A stretch of 54,550 nt of DNA from Fragilaria crotonensis (taxonomy: Eukaryota > Bacillariophyta > Fragilariophyceae > Fragilariales > Fragilariaceae): positions 1-54,550 of the forward strand of contig JAKSYS010000415.1 of the NCBI GenBank assembly GCA_022925895.1, read 5' to 3'. Made by a program: the position numbers and the translations under genes. The notes under the pieces were generated by a model, which was given only the letters and a program-made list of their open reading frames with translations, did not search any database and had not been told where the DNA came from. This document shows, piece after piece, positions 10,901-21,207 of the stretch. How positions within the stretch are numbered: the stretch's first letter is position 1; every line of letters starts with the position of its first letter.

Positions 10901-11636
10901 ATTGAATATTGATGATTCCTGTGGACTTACTCTCCCTTCCCAAAACCAGCACAATTACAACCAACATGCAAATTCTGCACACCAACCTTCATCAAGTCTG
11001 CCTTTTCAACATCAAGGCACAACTTATGATGATTTTCCACCACATCAACAGCAAGCCTTCACCAGTTCTTCAATGATGCAACCAAATGCAGCCATAAACA
11101 AGAACAGGCCACCAAATCATTTTCAAAATCAAACAAACAATCTGGCCTCTGAACATCCAAGGAGACAGACTGATGACAATGATTGCAGTATTGCAATGCA
11201 ACAGCCTCAACCTTGTCAAAAGCAACATTGCAACACAAGACCTCATTTCAGACACAATTCTGCAAACAATGCAAATCAAAGGCGTCCTCCAGATAATTTC
11301 AGCTCACCCAATGCTGCAAATATTACATGCTACAATTGTGGACAACTTGGCCACTATGCTAATCGATGCATAACCGTCAACAGATCACAAAACAGCAACC
11401 ACAGAGGACTCCCAAACACAAATCCAAAAAATGATGAAACCGCACCCCACAACCAACGTGCTTATTACATCACTGATTCAATTCCATCTCAATCACATGC
11501 TTTTTACCATCAAGCATACATTGCATCCTGCAATGACCAGGGCAACATCAACTGCCCAAATCCAGTTCCTTCATGGCCTGATATTGACACACCTGAGCAA
11601 ATGGCAATCAACAGAGTATTCCACAATGATTTCTAA
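7947..11636 (+). CDS. gag: Gag polyprotein of the non-autonomous LTR element
   Basis: The open frame extends upstream into the LTR, but the first ATG outside the LTR with a good context is 7947 (ctcaccATGg), giving 1229 residues. The first ~800 residues are low-complexity and rich in Ser, Thr, Asn and Pro. Residues ~800-990 resemble the retrotransposon Gag/UBN2 fold (LTLRRHCAPLTQDH...YSIKQGHQEVATSYLNRI). Residues 1128-1141 form a CCHC zinc knuckle (CYNCGQLGHYANRC). The protein would form particles and bind RNA. It is far longer than a usual Copia Gag, and nothing Pol-like follows the knuckle. The frame is fully open, so Gag is probably still made. Confidence 0.8.
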   Translation: MVNPALTPLPPTEANCPPTHCVKPTKHMAIYVAANGNIAAPFDALKNAALPFKKHPSYYAATNTSSSTSIAESNTYRPKKSPKQAPGHFQRTATALTPEQESAVISRFLETIDQERLQGQDTNNRVNYACELSYEAGSTDMGRSHSLSIENGAINDIAAAELQDIQDNYARNTSASTIIPRQEDLQLASYDRPIKNQRVRFNFNVETIKIKNNNEVAKCDSFKIPATNAEDLHYNKRGIIQTALKRALQCMSSIKIPTNTRGEIVRTVDCIKELAQNVRFNTPCKREARKSDSDDDITSSEARASHNMSTHLQAPRIGGEQAKTIMAIMDKFQVQNCKFSSECLSKSPELLNPPTCATMMQLPMRLEELHRISFPTLPEKVIPFVRHHNKAVIQHDSILILPVTPPVTTSHLTVSTSIATQNDENTPVHSDAINGPVPHDGIGPMSARDPAFENAVNLNFNDDISDNGLDIGNMSCGIRWKQMMTEIFIKTPPDEKSKFPTSNSPPTSPYTDKTPADTTYESADMLTTTIPAQPQTMSAFHHPDTKIYRDSDIKHKKTTQFSVTLPQFLNRKPVAFESCNPFSFLSISENSHKLHPTTDSASDCLLSTTAGITNLIKTMSQNPPEYPYTNKTPETLLHVIPGESSSVCSNHENKEKSITCNSLTPPGHRHNDVNAATEDYCNVIRYELEKQQSLCKHNALAVQTPRSLILPEKNPKTQTSTTTAPSTKNAPPEVNAHHQEMHQPFFDDNEHDNNDDKLPQIPLTSPDGALTSSTRTDFTYPPIEDLTRTLLKYAKIANLQELSFPTDLLSQRRQFNAFMDNLRIICSISPWTRQVFDLWPRQINYSHPCVGIAIFNLIFTNICEPCQTHIIDCSPDARTAILTLRRHCAPLTQDHIERMRESFYSIKQGHQEVATSYLNRIRTLSRDCYHAGITNTDADIIKRAIHGGSNHHFYAASYQRFDADIRRAELHDKELPTFAELESHLLNIDDSCGLTLPSQNQHNYNQHANSAHQPSSSLPFQHQGTTYDDFPPHQQQAFTSSSMMQPNAAINKNRPPNHFQNQTNNLASEHPRRQTDDNDCSIAMQQPQPCQKQHCNTRPHFRHNSANNANQRRPPDNFSSPNAANITCYNCGQLGHYANRCITVNRSQNSNHRGLPNTNPKNDETAPHNQRAYYITDSIPSQSHAFYHQAYIASCNDQGNINCPNPVPSWPDIDTPEQMAINRVFHNDF

Positions 11637-11834
11637 CCATCAGTTCCAACATCTCCATACAGGCCAACAACAAGACACACTACACATCAACTACACTGAA
11701 AACCTTGTGAATCACACTTCACAGACATTCCCGAAAAAAAACCAAAAAACAAATCTTCAGATCAAAAGATTCTGTATGTTTCCAAAGCAAATGCTACAAC
11801 ATCAGCAATCAACAGAGATTTGATTCAAGAGGGG
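11637..11834 (+). other. 3' untranslated region and polypurine tract
   Basis: About 200 nt, A- and C-rich, separate the Gag stop from the 3' LTR. The last bases, caagagggg (11826-11834), are the polypurine tract that would prime second-strand DNA synthesis. Confidence 0.65.
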
Positions 11835-12730
11835 TGACAGACTTCCAGTATCGCCCTACATATTTTTACATCTATCCCGATCCCTAACTGTCGCCTGTGT
11901 GCACAGTAAAACATTGCATCCGTGCTCCAGTAACCAGTGCGACACTGCACAACTGGAATCAAATCTCTCATCGTTTGAATTTCATGTTCATCTCATCCCA
12001 TGAGATTGAACACTCATTTTCAAACGAGACTCAACGCCTCGTGTACCGACGACCACACCGCAGCACGAAACGACGTCTCCGAGAAACGAGGAGTGTTCCT
12101 CATTGTTCCAAAGGAACACTCCCCATCTATCAGACCTCTCACCTCGTGTCACTCCTCACTCTTCTCACAATTGTCGAAATAATTCATTTTTAGTGCCACT
12201 TACCTTTTCGTGAATACTGCACATATTTGCACATGATGAATGAATTTGACCATGACGAATTTTTACGCCGGTCGTCAAATTGTCAACCTCACCATACTGT
12301 ACATATATCAGTAGTCAGTACGATGGTACTCACTATTACGACAGCACACAGCACGGCAAGCAGTACAACAGTACTTCTTGCACATCACTTCCTCTGCCCG
12401 GCCATAGTCCGTGCACGTCTGAGTCTATCGTTACCGTACATAACGATAAACTATTAGACAGTGCCCACTATGACCAAAGCGATATTATTACTAGTCAGTC
12501 CCTCGCACATTTATGTAGCGATAGACCGACAGATAGTATACGTATCGTTGTCTGTAGCGGTAGACAGCATTGTATTGCTGTACCGTTTATAGACACACTA
12601 AGCAGTAGTCAGTGTCGTACTAGACACTTACCTACTGGGGGCGTACCCCGTAACGGTTACGTCCTGGTTCTTAACCTGAACCCTATGCCGACATGCGCGT
12701 CGACAGGTTCCGTAAACCCGAACCCTATCA
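11835..12730 (+). repeat. 3' LTR of the gag-only element
   Basis: It is 896 bp and nearly identical to the 5' LTR. A 14-nt insertion near 11925 and a 1-nt loss near 12267 explain the length difference. It is followed by the target duplication taacg at 12731-12735. Confidence 0.9.
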
Positions 12731-13134
12731 TAACGTGCTACAGTAGGAGTTTCCTACTTGCATAGTACTACTCTCTTCATAAACATGCAACAGGACCTGG
12801 ACGAAATCGAACCTTCTTATTCTTTTTTATATATCTTAAGATTCCGTTGCCAACTTGGAAAATGGATCCAAACAAGATCCAAGTTTTCGTCATAATATGC
12901 ACACTACACACCCGATAAAGAGAGAGAATGTGAAACTATATGAACATGTATGATTGATGAGTTTCACAACAGGAATCTTGAGTCTTGACTCGTCCCCAGA
13001 ATGCCGGTGTACGTCTGATGTCATCTTGAACTCTCAGATGAAGTTCGAGTATTGGTAGTTGTAGTTTTCTACGTCCTTCCAAGGTCCATTAGGGAAAAGG
13101 TACGTGTAAGCTACCTGTCACCACGACAACAATG

Positions 13135-13228
13135 ATTCGCACATTCGCACATTCGCACATTCGCGCATTCGCACATTCGAACATTCGCACAACATTTACA
13201 CTTTATTGGGAGACACGATATATATAAA
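13135..13228 (+). promoter_or_regulatory. Putative promoter: attcgcac repeats and TATA box (U2)
   Basis: A tandem array of attcgcac-type octamers (about 13138-13192) is followed by tatatataaa at 13219-13228, 27-36 nt before the ATG. The same TATA box lies at 16979-16988 (U3) and 49196-49205 (U5). In U1 and U4 it is changed to ttacataaac. The number of octamers varies between units. Confidence 0.5.
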
Positions 13229-13254
13229 CACGTCTATCCAAACCTTCCGCTGCC

Positions 13255-14004
13255 ATGAAGCTCGCTGTTCTCTTCACCTTCCTTGGCGTTACTGTTCAAG
13301 GTCTAGACGACATCACTGTTGAAGATGATGTTTCTATCGTTGAGGGCACCCTTATGTTGGAGGCCACCACCAACAAAGCGACGGTAGGTGTCCATACTGT
13401 CGAAGTCAAGAGATCCGATTCTGCTGCTCGCACAACGGAGAAATCCGGCATTGCGATAGACAGATACCTCAAAAAGCGCAAGAAGACCAAGGCACCGGCC
13501 AAGGCAGCGACCAAGAAACCGACCAAGGCACCGACCAAGGCACCGACCAAGGCACCGACCAAGGCACCGACCGGCACCGACCAAGGCACCAACCTCCGCA
13601 CCGACCTCCGCACCGACCTCCGCACCGACCTCCGCACCGACCTCCGCACCGACCTCCGCACCAACCTCCGCACCAACCTCCGCACCAACCTCCGCACCAA
13701 CCTCCGCACCAACCTCCGCACCAACCTCCGCTCCAACCTCCGCACCGACCAAGGCACCAACCGCCGGACCGACTTCCGCACCGACTTCCGCACCGACTTC
13801 CGCACCGACTTCCGCACCGACTTCCGCACCAACCTCCGCACCAACCTCCGCACCAACCTTCGCACCAACCTCTGCACCGACCAAGGCACCAACCTCCGCA
13901 CCAACCTCCGCACCGACCTCGGCTCCGACCTCAGCACCTACAGCAGCTCCGGCCTAAGGCAGTGTGAAGGCCAAAGCTGCTATTTCAAAGTACAGCACTG
14001 CTGA
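13255..14004 (+). pseudogene. Secreted PT-repeat protein, frameshifted in the array (U2)
   Basis: It has the same signal peptide and N-terminus as the U1 and U4 copies. After several TKAP repeats a 2-nt loss (accggcaccg in place of accaaggcaccg, near 13569) moves translation into another open frame of the repeat. The rest then reads as TNLRT and TDLRT repeats and ends [13 protein letters not shown]... past the normal stop. The ORF is 249 codons. Since every frame of the array is open, the shift did not truncate the ORF, but the product is basic and lacks the Pro-rich tract. A sequencing error in the repeat is an alternative. Confidence 0.65.
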
Positions 14005-14087
14005 AAGTATTGGACTCTACCTCACCCTTGATAATTTAGTTATTTTTAATGTACATGTATTATCAACATCTTCCGAGACACGCCGTG

Positions 14088-14300
14088 TCAATATGAATTC
14101 CGAATAGAAGACACAAACTTTGAGTTGATTGGGGTTTGGGCATTGAACCGTGACGCCACCGTTACCATTGTCATTTCCTGCTTCAATCTCATGTTCTCGT
14201 TTCTTTTGTTGCGGCGACAGTGCGAGGATACATTCCATGACCTGTTGCACGACGGCAAAGTGATTCCGCTGAAAGCGTCGAATGCAAGGTACGGATACAA
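14088..14300 (-). pseudogene. 2OG dioxygenase fragment A (U2)
   Basis: This is the reverse-strand counterpart of fragment A in U1. The overlapping frame 14017-14412 reads LALSPQQKKREHEIEAGN, NGGVTVQCPNPNQLKVCVFYSE, aligning with the intact dioxygenase around residues 135-180. There is no iron-binding motif. Confidence 0.65.
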
Positions 14301-14458
14301 TCAGGCATTGATAGGAGAAGAAGTCGAGAACAGTACGATGCTTACGCTGTGTGCTGATCCAGATCGTGTCGAGTGCATGAGGGGTCTGGGAGTTTTGTAC
14401 CTGACAACACAATCTCGATGACTCGGGAGTGGTGGAGGAACAATATACAATACTTAAT

Positions 14459-14984
14459 TCAGTACTCTTGAACCATGATCGTGTTACCGAAGTAAATCAA
14501 GTCGCTGCGAGTCCAGCGGTTGCAGGTTCTTCGTCCGATCGACGGACTACTAGGCTCGCCTCCGCGGACAATTTTGATGTCCAAAGGAGCTGTTCCACAG
14601 TCTGCATCTACGACCTTCTTGAAATGAGTCAGGAATCTCCTTCTTCTTGCCGCCATGATTTTTGCCTTTGTTGTCTAGCATGGAGCCCAGTCCTTTCGAC
14701 AGTATTTTGTCGCCAAGTTTGAATCTTATCGTCATGTCCATGCTTGTGAAAAAGGTTGTTGTCTCCATATTAATACCAATTCCGAATAAAAGACACACAC
14801 TTTGTGGTGATTGAGGTTTAGCACTTGCACCGTGACATTACAAGTACTGGTGTCATCTCCTGCGATATTGCATGACTGTCGCTGTTCCTGCGGCAACAGG
14901 GCGGATGCCGTAATAGACGTCGGTCCACATGCTTTCCCGTCATTTTTGTTGGTACAGTAACCAAGATATTGCGAATGAGCTCAT
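14459..14984 (-). pseudogene. 2OG dioxygenase fragment B (U2)
   Basis: This is the counterpart of fragment B in U1, almost identical in sequence. The frame changes around 14590 and 14750. The upstream part carries the HHKVCVFYSE block; the downstream part is unrelated to any catalytic motif. Confidence 0.65.
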
Positions 14985-15860
14985 TTCTTCATGTACAGTT
15001 CGTCATGGTGATGTCAATACAGATAGAACGTAGAGAAAAAAAGTTCTTATTCCGAGCCTGAAGCAGGAGCGCATCGAGGGAAACACGGCTCCGGTGGGAG
15101 AGATCGCCCAATGGGAAGCGTGCTGCAAACAGGTAGATTGAAACTTGATGAAGGCCTTCTCCCTGTGGCTTCGAATCTGGTCCCTGACATGGCGGCGGCG
15201 GCGGCGTGCGATTGAGAATTGTGATTGAAGATGAATTTTGAAGAACGGAAAGCGACGCCTCAAAGAAGTATATGCTGACTTACCTCAGGTCAAGGCGTGC
15301 GTTAGCCACGTCATTTTGAGCGCCAGTCTTCTGCTTTTACAAGGCGGCTGTTCATTCGTGCCAGTCTGTATTGTGCTTTCATCGTCGTGTTGTTTTGCGG
15401 AATAATCGCGAACTCTTATTCAATGTTGCTGTGCGATTGGCTTCAAGTGCAACGTAGTTGAATCACGCATGCGCATGGTTACATCTGAAACCGAAGACCA
15501 TGCACTTTCCGCAATTGACGATAAGTAAGGATGGCAGCATTATTTGCTGCGATGCTGCATGCCCTTTGGAGGCACTCCCTCTAATTGCCCTCATGACGGG
15601 ACATGTGCACGTTGATGTAAGTGGTATTCATGATACTGAGCAACGAAACGTTTTAATGACATACTTGACGTTAATCGGTACGAATTTACACATGATACAT
15701 GATCCATGACGCATCTGACGAATCTTCGAACGAAAACATCCGACTCTAGTCTGGAGTGCTTTGGCATACTCACATTCATGGATTCATGCCTAACGTGCTA
15801 CAGTAGGAGTTTCCTACTTGCATAGTACTACTCTCTTCATAAACATGCAACAGGACCTGG

Positions 15861-16574
15861 AAGGTCCGGCCCAAGCACGTTCCAGCCGTTATTTGTGACA
15901 TCGATGAGCGCTGACGCCAGCCGTCCTCCGATTGGCGTGATGCGACAATTTTAGCCATCTTGTTGATCAAACCGAGCCGGCAAGGTCTTTCTTTGTCAGC
16001 AATTTTTTCAGTCTGTCAGCAAATTCTTAAGTGTCAGCAAATTTTGTCAGCAAATTTTAGCTGTCAGCAAATCAGATTGTCGTAAGCAAATTGTGTAAGC
16101 AAATCAGCAAATTTGATTGTCGTAAGCAAATTGTATCAGCAATTCAGCAAAATGCTCCTTAAAGAAAAACGTGAGTCTTGGATTCCCATGTCCACGGCGA
16201 CATAAACAAATGTTCTACTATGAAAGCCAATTCTCTAAACAATTATTTTTGCTGACGAAGCAAATTCGATTCACCCTAAGCAATTTTTTTGCTGAATCAG
16301 CAAATTCGATTCTCCGTAAGCAATATTTTTGCTGATTCAGAAAATTTGCTTTTCAGTCAGCAAATTTGCTTTTCGTAAGCAAATTGTTTAAGCAATTTTA
16401 TTCTGTCAGCAAATTTGTCTTCCTGTAAGCAAATTTTTTTGCAGACGCCAGCTGCACTATAATCACGCCGGCATATCCAGTTTTACACCAGCCAGACATT
16501 GAACGGAACCGATTTCTCCTCCGGCCGGCGCGTTTCTTCTTCATTCACGATTCAGTACCTATGTGCCGGACCTT
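15861..16574. mobile_element. MITE with 10-bp inverted ends and AGCAAATT array
   Basis: The 714-bp insertion begins aaggtccggc and ends gccggacctt, a perfect 10-bp terminal inverted repeat. It is flanked by a 5-bp direct repeat cctgg (15856-15860 and 16575-16579). Removing it restores aggacctggacgaaatc, as in U1 and U4. There is no ORF. Most of 15995-16445 consists of many degenerate copies of gtcagcaaattt and taagcaaatt in both orientations. The ends and the 5-bp duplication do not settle the superfamily. Confidence 0.85.
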
Positions 16575-17014
16575 CCTGGACGAAATCGAACCATCTTATT
16601 CTTTTTTATATATATATCTAAAGATTCCGTTGCCAACTTGGAAAATGGATCCAAACAAGATCCAAGTTTTCGTCAGAATACGCACACTACACACCCGGTA
16701 AAGAGAGAGAATGTGAAACTATATATGAACATGGATGATTGATGAGTTTCACAACAGGAATCTTGAGTCTTGAGTCTTGACTCGTCCCCAGAATGCCGGT
16801 GTACGTCTGATGTCATCTTGAACTCTCAGATGAAGTTCGAGTATTGGTAGTCGTAGTTTTCTACGTCCTTCCAAGGTCCATTAGGGAAAAGGTACGTGTA
16901 AGCTACCTGTCACCACGACAACAAGAATTCGCACATTCGCACATTCGCACAACATTTACACTTTATTGGGAGACACGATATATATAAACACGTCTATCCA
17001 AACCTTCCGCTGCC

Positions 17015-17806
17015 ATGAAGCTCGCTGTTCTCTTCACCTTCCTTGGCGTTACTGTTCAAGGTCTAGACGACATCACTGTTGAAGATGATGTTTCTATCGT
17101 TGAGGGCACCCTTATGTTGGAGGCCACCACCAACAAAGCGACGGTAGGTGTCCTTACTGTCGAAGTCAAGAGATCCGATTCTGCTGCTCGCACAACGGAG
17201 AAATCCGGCATTGCGATAGACAGATACCTCAAAAAGCGCAAGAAGACCAAGGCACCGGCCAAGGCAGCGACCAAGAAACCGACCAAGGCACCGACCAAGG
17301 CACCGACCAAGGCACCAACCTCCGCACCGAACCTCCGCACCGACCTCCGCACCAACCTCCGCACCGACCTCCGCACCAACCTCCGCACCAACCTCCGCAC
17401 CAACCTCCGCACCGACCTCCGCACCAACCTCCGCACCAACCGCCGCACCAACCGCCGCACCAACCTCCGCACCAACCTCCGCACCAACCTCCGCACCAAC
17501 CTCCGCACCAACCTCCGCACCAACCTCCGCACCAACCTCCGCACCAACCTCCGCACCAACCAAGGCACCAACCTCCGCACCAACCTCCGCACCAACCTCC
17601 GCACCAACCTCCGCACCAACCTCCGCACCAACCTCCGCACCAACCTCCGCACCAACCTCCGCACCGACCTCCGCACCAACCTCCGCACCAACCTCGGCTC
17701 CGACCTCAGCACCTACAGCAGCTCCTGCCTAAGGCAGTGTGAAGGCCAAAGCTGCTATTTCAAAGTACAGCACTGCCGAAAGTATTGGACTCTACCTCAC
17801 CCTTGA
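17015..17806 (+). pseudogene. Secreted PT-repeat protein, frameshifted in the array (U3)
   Basis: It has the same 16-residue signal peptide and N-terminal domain. A 1-nt insertion (ccgaacctccgc, near 17328) moves the array from TSAP into the NLRT frame, which runs through the normal stop to 17806 (263 codons). This break is independent of the one in U2. TATA box and octamers are intact. The likely ancestral product is the same short secreted protein as U1 and U4. Confidence 0.65.
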
Positions 17807-17862
17807 TAATTTAGTTATTTTTAATGTACATGTATTATCAACATCTTCCGAGACACGCTGTG

Positions 17863-18075
17863 TCAATATGAATTCCGAATAGAAGACACAAACTTTGAGT
17901 TGATTGGGGTTTGGGCATTGAACCGTGACGCCACCATTACCATTGTCATTTCCTGCTTCAATCTCATGTTCTCGTTCCTTTTGTTGCGGCGACAGTGCGA
18001 GGATACATTCCATGACCTGTTGCACGACGGCAAAGTGATTCCGCTGAAAGCGTCGAATGCAAGGTACGGATACAA
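17863..18075 (-). pseudogene. 2OG dioxygenase fragment A (U3)
   Basis: This is the reverse-strand counterpart of fragment A in the other units. The overlapping frame 17792-18025 reads ILALSPQQKEREHE and PNPNQLKVCVFYSEF. It is not functional. Confidence 0.65.
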
Positions 18076-18233
18076 TCAGGCATTGATAGGAGAAGAAGTC
18101 GAGAACAGTACGATGCTTACGCTGTGTGCTGATCCAGATCGTGTCGAGTGCATGAGGGGTCTGGGAGTTTTATACCTGACAACACAATCTCGATGACTCG
18201 GGAGTGGTGGAGGAACAACATACAATACTTAAT

Positions 18234-18757
18234 TCAGTACTCTTGAACCATGATCGTGTTACCGAAGTAAATCAAGTCGCTGCGAGTCCAGCGGTTGCAG
18301 GTTCTTCGTCCGATCGACGGACTACTAGGCTCGTCTCCGCGGACAATTTTGATGTCCAAAGGAGCTGTTCCACAGTCTGCTTATACGACCTTCTTGAAAT
18401 GAGTCAGGAATCTCCTTCTTCTTGCCGCCATGATTTTTGCCTTTGTTGTCTAGCATGGAGCCCAGTCCTTTCGACAGTATTTTGTCGCCAAGTTTGAATC
18501 TTATCGTCATGTCCATGCTTGTGAAAAGGTTGTTGTCTCCATATTAATACCAATTCCGAATAAAAGACACACACTTTGTGGTGATTGAGGTTTAGCACTT
18601 GCACCGTGACATTACAAGTACTGGTGTCATCTCCTGCGATATTGCATGACTGTCGCTGTTCCTGCGGCAACAGGGCGGATGCCGTAATAGACGTCGGTCC
18701 ACATGCTTTCCCGTCATTTTGTTGGTACAGTAACCAAGATATTGCGAATGAGCTCAT
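18234..18757 (-). pseudogene. 2OG dioxygenase fragment B (U3), best preserved
   Basis: The reverse-strand frame 18757-18404 is open for 117 codons and aligns with residues ~105-215 of the intact enzyme. GKACGPTSITASALLPQEQ aligns with GKTFGPTYVTAAALSPQQH, and LNLNHHKVCVFYSELVLIW with LNPNHHKVCVFYSDLVLIW. A 1-nt loss in the T run near 18719 keeps this frame open further upstream than in other units. The rest of the enzyme, including the HxD motif, is missing. Confidence 0.7.
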
Positions 18758-20268
18758 TTCTTCATGTACAGTTCGTCATGGTGATGTCAATACAGATAGA
18801 ACGTAGAGAAAAAGTTCTTATTCCGAGCCTGAAGCAGGAGCGCATCGAGGGAAACACGGCTCCGGTGGGAGAGATCGCCCAATGGGAAGCGTGCTGCAAA
18901 CAGGTAGATTGAAACTTGATGAAGGCCTTCTCCCTGTGGCTTCGAATCTGGTCCCTGACATGGCGGCGGCGGCGGCGTGCGATTGAGAATTGTGATTGAA
19001 GATGAATTTTGAAGGACGGAAAGCGACGCCTCAAAGAAGTATATGCTGACTTACCTCAGGTCAAGGCGTGCGTTAGCCACGTCATTTTGAGCGCCAGTCT
19101 TCTGCTTCTTACAAGGTGGCTGTTCATTCGTGCCAGTCTGTATTGTGCTTTCATCGTCGTGTTGTTTTGCGGAATAATCGCGAACTCTTATTCAATGTTG
19201 CTGTGCGATTGGCTTCAAGTGCAACGTAGTTGAATAACTCATGCGCATGGTTACATCTGAAACTGAAGACCATGAACTTTCCGCATTTGACGATCAGTAA
19301 GGATGGCAGCATTATTTGCTGCAATGCTGCATGCCCTTTGGAGGCACTCCTCTAAAAATGCCCTCGTGACGGGACATGTGCACGTTGCTGTAAGTGGTAT
19401 TATGATACTGAGCAACGAAACGTTTTAATGACATACTTGACGTTAATTGGTACGAATTTACACATGATACATGACACATGACACATGACGCATCTGACGA
19501 ATCTTCGAACGAAAACATCCGACTCCATAGTCTGGAGAAGGATTGGAAAAATAATACTGCAGGACTCGGATTTCAGTATTGAGGGCGTCTGGTAAATACT
19601 CGGTATACCCCGTCGTAAATTTGAACGAACGGATAGTTATGCAATAATATGAAGTCCAAGTGGTTGGTATAAAATATATTTCCCATTTATATCGAGCTTG
19701 GGTAAATGACCGGTATCTTTCATTCCAGTCTGGTAGGTATCGGTACTACTGCAACGTACTGTAGGGAGCATTTCAGTACTGTAACGTCTAACGGAACTGG
19801 CTTTTACTTTTAGATATTTGCTGCTAAAATTAAGAATGTACCGTCATACGTGTTTAAAAATTCATTGCTGAATGTACATATATACGTCGATATGTCTTAA
19901 TATCGACTTTCGAGATACCAACGCCCTTCCTTGGTAAATAATATAACCAAGGGGTACGGGTTACTGGTTGGTATACTCGAAAGCTCCGTGGTAGGTAGAA
20001 CCAGTACAGATATGAATGCAGTTATCGCATACAAGCATAAACATAGTATTTGGACGAATTAATTTACGACAGTCCCTGGACAGACCACAAAACGAGCATA
20101 TATATCATATTCGTTCACTAAGATCGATCATTTCACTCAGGAGAGAGACGTACTGAAATAGATGGGGTTATCGTAGCTCGTTTTTGATGACGAGCTTGTG
20201 TTCAAAAGATGGCGCGACTTAAATTTTCGTGTATTTTTGGCTCGCCTTAATTTTAGTTTCGTAATTTA

Positions 20269-20911
20269 ATGGCTCATTTCTGCAACATGCCAAACAATAG
20301 AAAGCAAGACGGCAGCAATTCTGTGACCCCATCAGGAGTTCTTGGTAGGCCGCCAACGCAATACACGGTTGAAGATGTGGTCAAATTGGTACGTTTTTCA
20401 TATCTAGCAACTATGACAAAGATTGGCATGGTGGATGCCAAAAGCACTTGACCAAAATTCACTTCGTCTGCCTCCGATAGATTTTTTTCTATGGCAATTT
20501 TGTACTAGCTAATTAAATCGCATCGGCCATCCCACAAACTCAGCACAGGTGATTGTCAATGGCATAGCAATAGACCAAGCCATTTGGGGTTGTCGGCTGC
20601 ATGGAATTGTACCATGGACTACAGTTTACTCTCGTGTGAAGGCTAGGAGGGAAAGCGGTACCTACGATGCTCTTCTTAGAGAAGCAGCAGAGAAGAGAGT
20701 TGGTCTTATCATAGATATTACCCACGATGAATACGATGACGACTCCATAAACGTATCACCTGTCACAATGAGTACCAATCTATCCTCCTGCCGCAGCATG
20801 GCAAGCTCATCACTTTTATCAACGTCACAATCGACCAGGAAGAAAACCCGATTGACCCCGAGACAAGCCAGTGCCGCCAAACTTGAAGCCAAACGATTGA
20901 AGACGGACTAG
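20269..20911 (+). CDS. Transposase-like N-terminal protein, two exons
   Basis: Exon 1 starts at ATG 20269 and ends at 20388 after DVVKL. The following bases gtacgt are a splice donor. The acceptor cagcacag ends at 20548 and exon 2 continues in the same phase with VIVNGIAIDQAIWG to a stop at 20911. The 160-nt intron removes an in-frame stop. The joined protein has about 161 residues and ends in a basic segment (KKTRLTPRQASAAKLEAKRLK). Another frame from about 20920 to 21205 continues with a helix-turn-helix-like peptide (see next entry). I do not recognise a named family. Confidence 0.45.
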
Positions 20912-20915
20912 CTAT

Positions 20916-21207
20916 GATGGAAGGTACAAGGAGGCATTTAAGGATGCCACAAACCTTGTCGCAGCTTCCAGGAGTGAAGGCGGCAAGGGCAAACCAGTTC
21001 AGAGCATATGCGACAGACTGAATACAGAGTATAATCTTGGTGTTGATGGGAAGAGATTGGCACGAAGTACCGTGTATCAAGCTGCAAAGGATGGTCTCGC
21101 TGGTACCAGCCCGAAGAAGATGGGACCGGAACCAGCTATTCCTGTCAAGTTCTTGAAGGTTGTGGCGACACATGCCGAAGTATGCCAGGTTGGAGACGGT
21201 GAGGTAA
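20916..21207 (+). pseudogene. Continuation of the transposase-like protein
   Basis: Beyond the stop at 20911 a + frame reads YKEAFKDATNLVAASR, PVQSICDRLNTEYNLG, KRLARSTVYQAAKDG, SPKKMGPEPAIPVKFL and VATHAEVCQVGDGE. It is helix-rich and looks like a DNA-binding N-terminal domain, ending at a possible splice donor (gag|gtaagg, about 21205). It probably belonged to the same gene before a stop or frameshift near 20911. No DDE or RNase-H-fold catalytic region follows; 21208-21528 holds only short ORFs. Confidence 0.4.

Larger units (their letters stand above)
6801..12730 (+). mobile_element. Gag-only LTR retrotransposon (TR-GAG-like)
   Basis: The 5930-bp element has two direct LTRs that begin TG and end CA (6801-7683 and 11835-12730), a purine-rich tract caagagggg just before the 3' LTR, and a 5-bp target duplication. 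Its only long ORF is a Gag with a CCHC zinc knuckle. No protease, integrase, reverse transcriptase or RNase H is present, so it must be moved by an autonomous relative. The LTRs differ by about seven substitutions, a 14-nt insertion and a 1-nt gap, so insertion is fairly recent. The empty site is present in other units. Confidence 0.9.
3955..13041 (+). repeat. Tandem unit U1 (interrupted by a gag-only LTR element)
   Basis: The unit starts at agttcgagtattggtag and runs to the same motif at 13042. Without the 5930-bp insertion and its 5-bp duplication it is about 3.15 kb. Its order is promoter, PT-protein gene, two reverse-strand dioxygenase fragments, a GGC microsatellite near 6205, a small conserved ORF, and a spacer that resumes at 12731. 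U2, U3 and U4 have the same order. U1 is closest to U4, matching the larger duplication of 1-6.8 kb and 38.99-46.2 kb. Confidence 0.8.
13042..16833 (+). repeat. Tandem unit U2 (interrupted by a MITE)
   Basis: It has the same order as U1. Length without the 714-bp MITE and its 5-bp duplication is about 3.07 kb. Two dioxygenase fragments lie on the - strand (14088-14300 and 14459-14984). The spacer ORF described at 6485 is represented at 15528-15709, with a shortened C-terminus. Confidence 0.8.
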
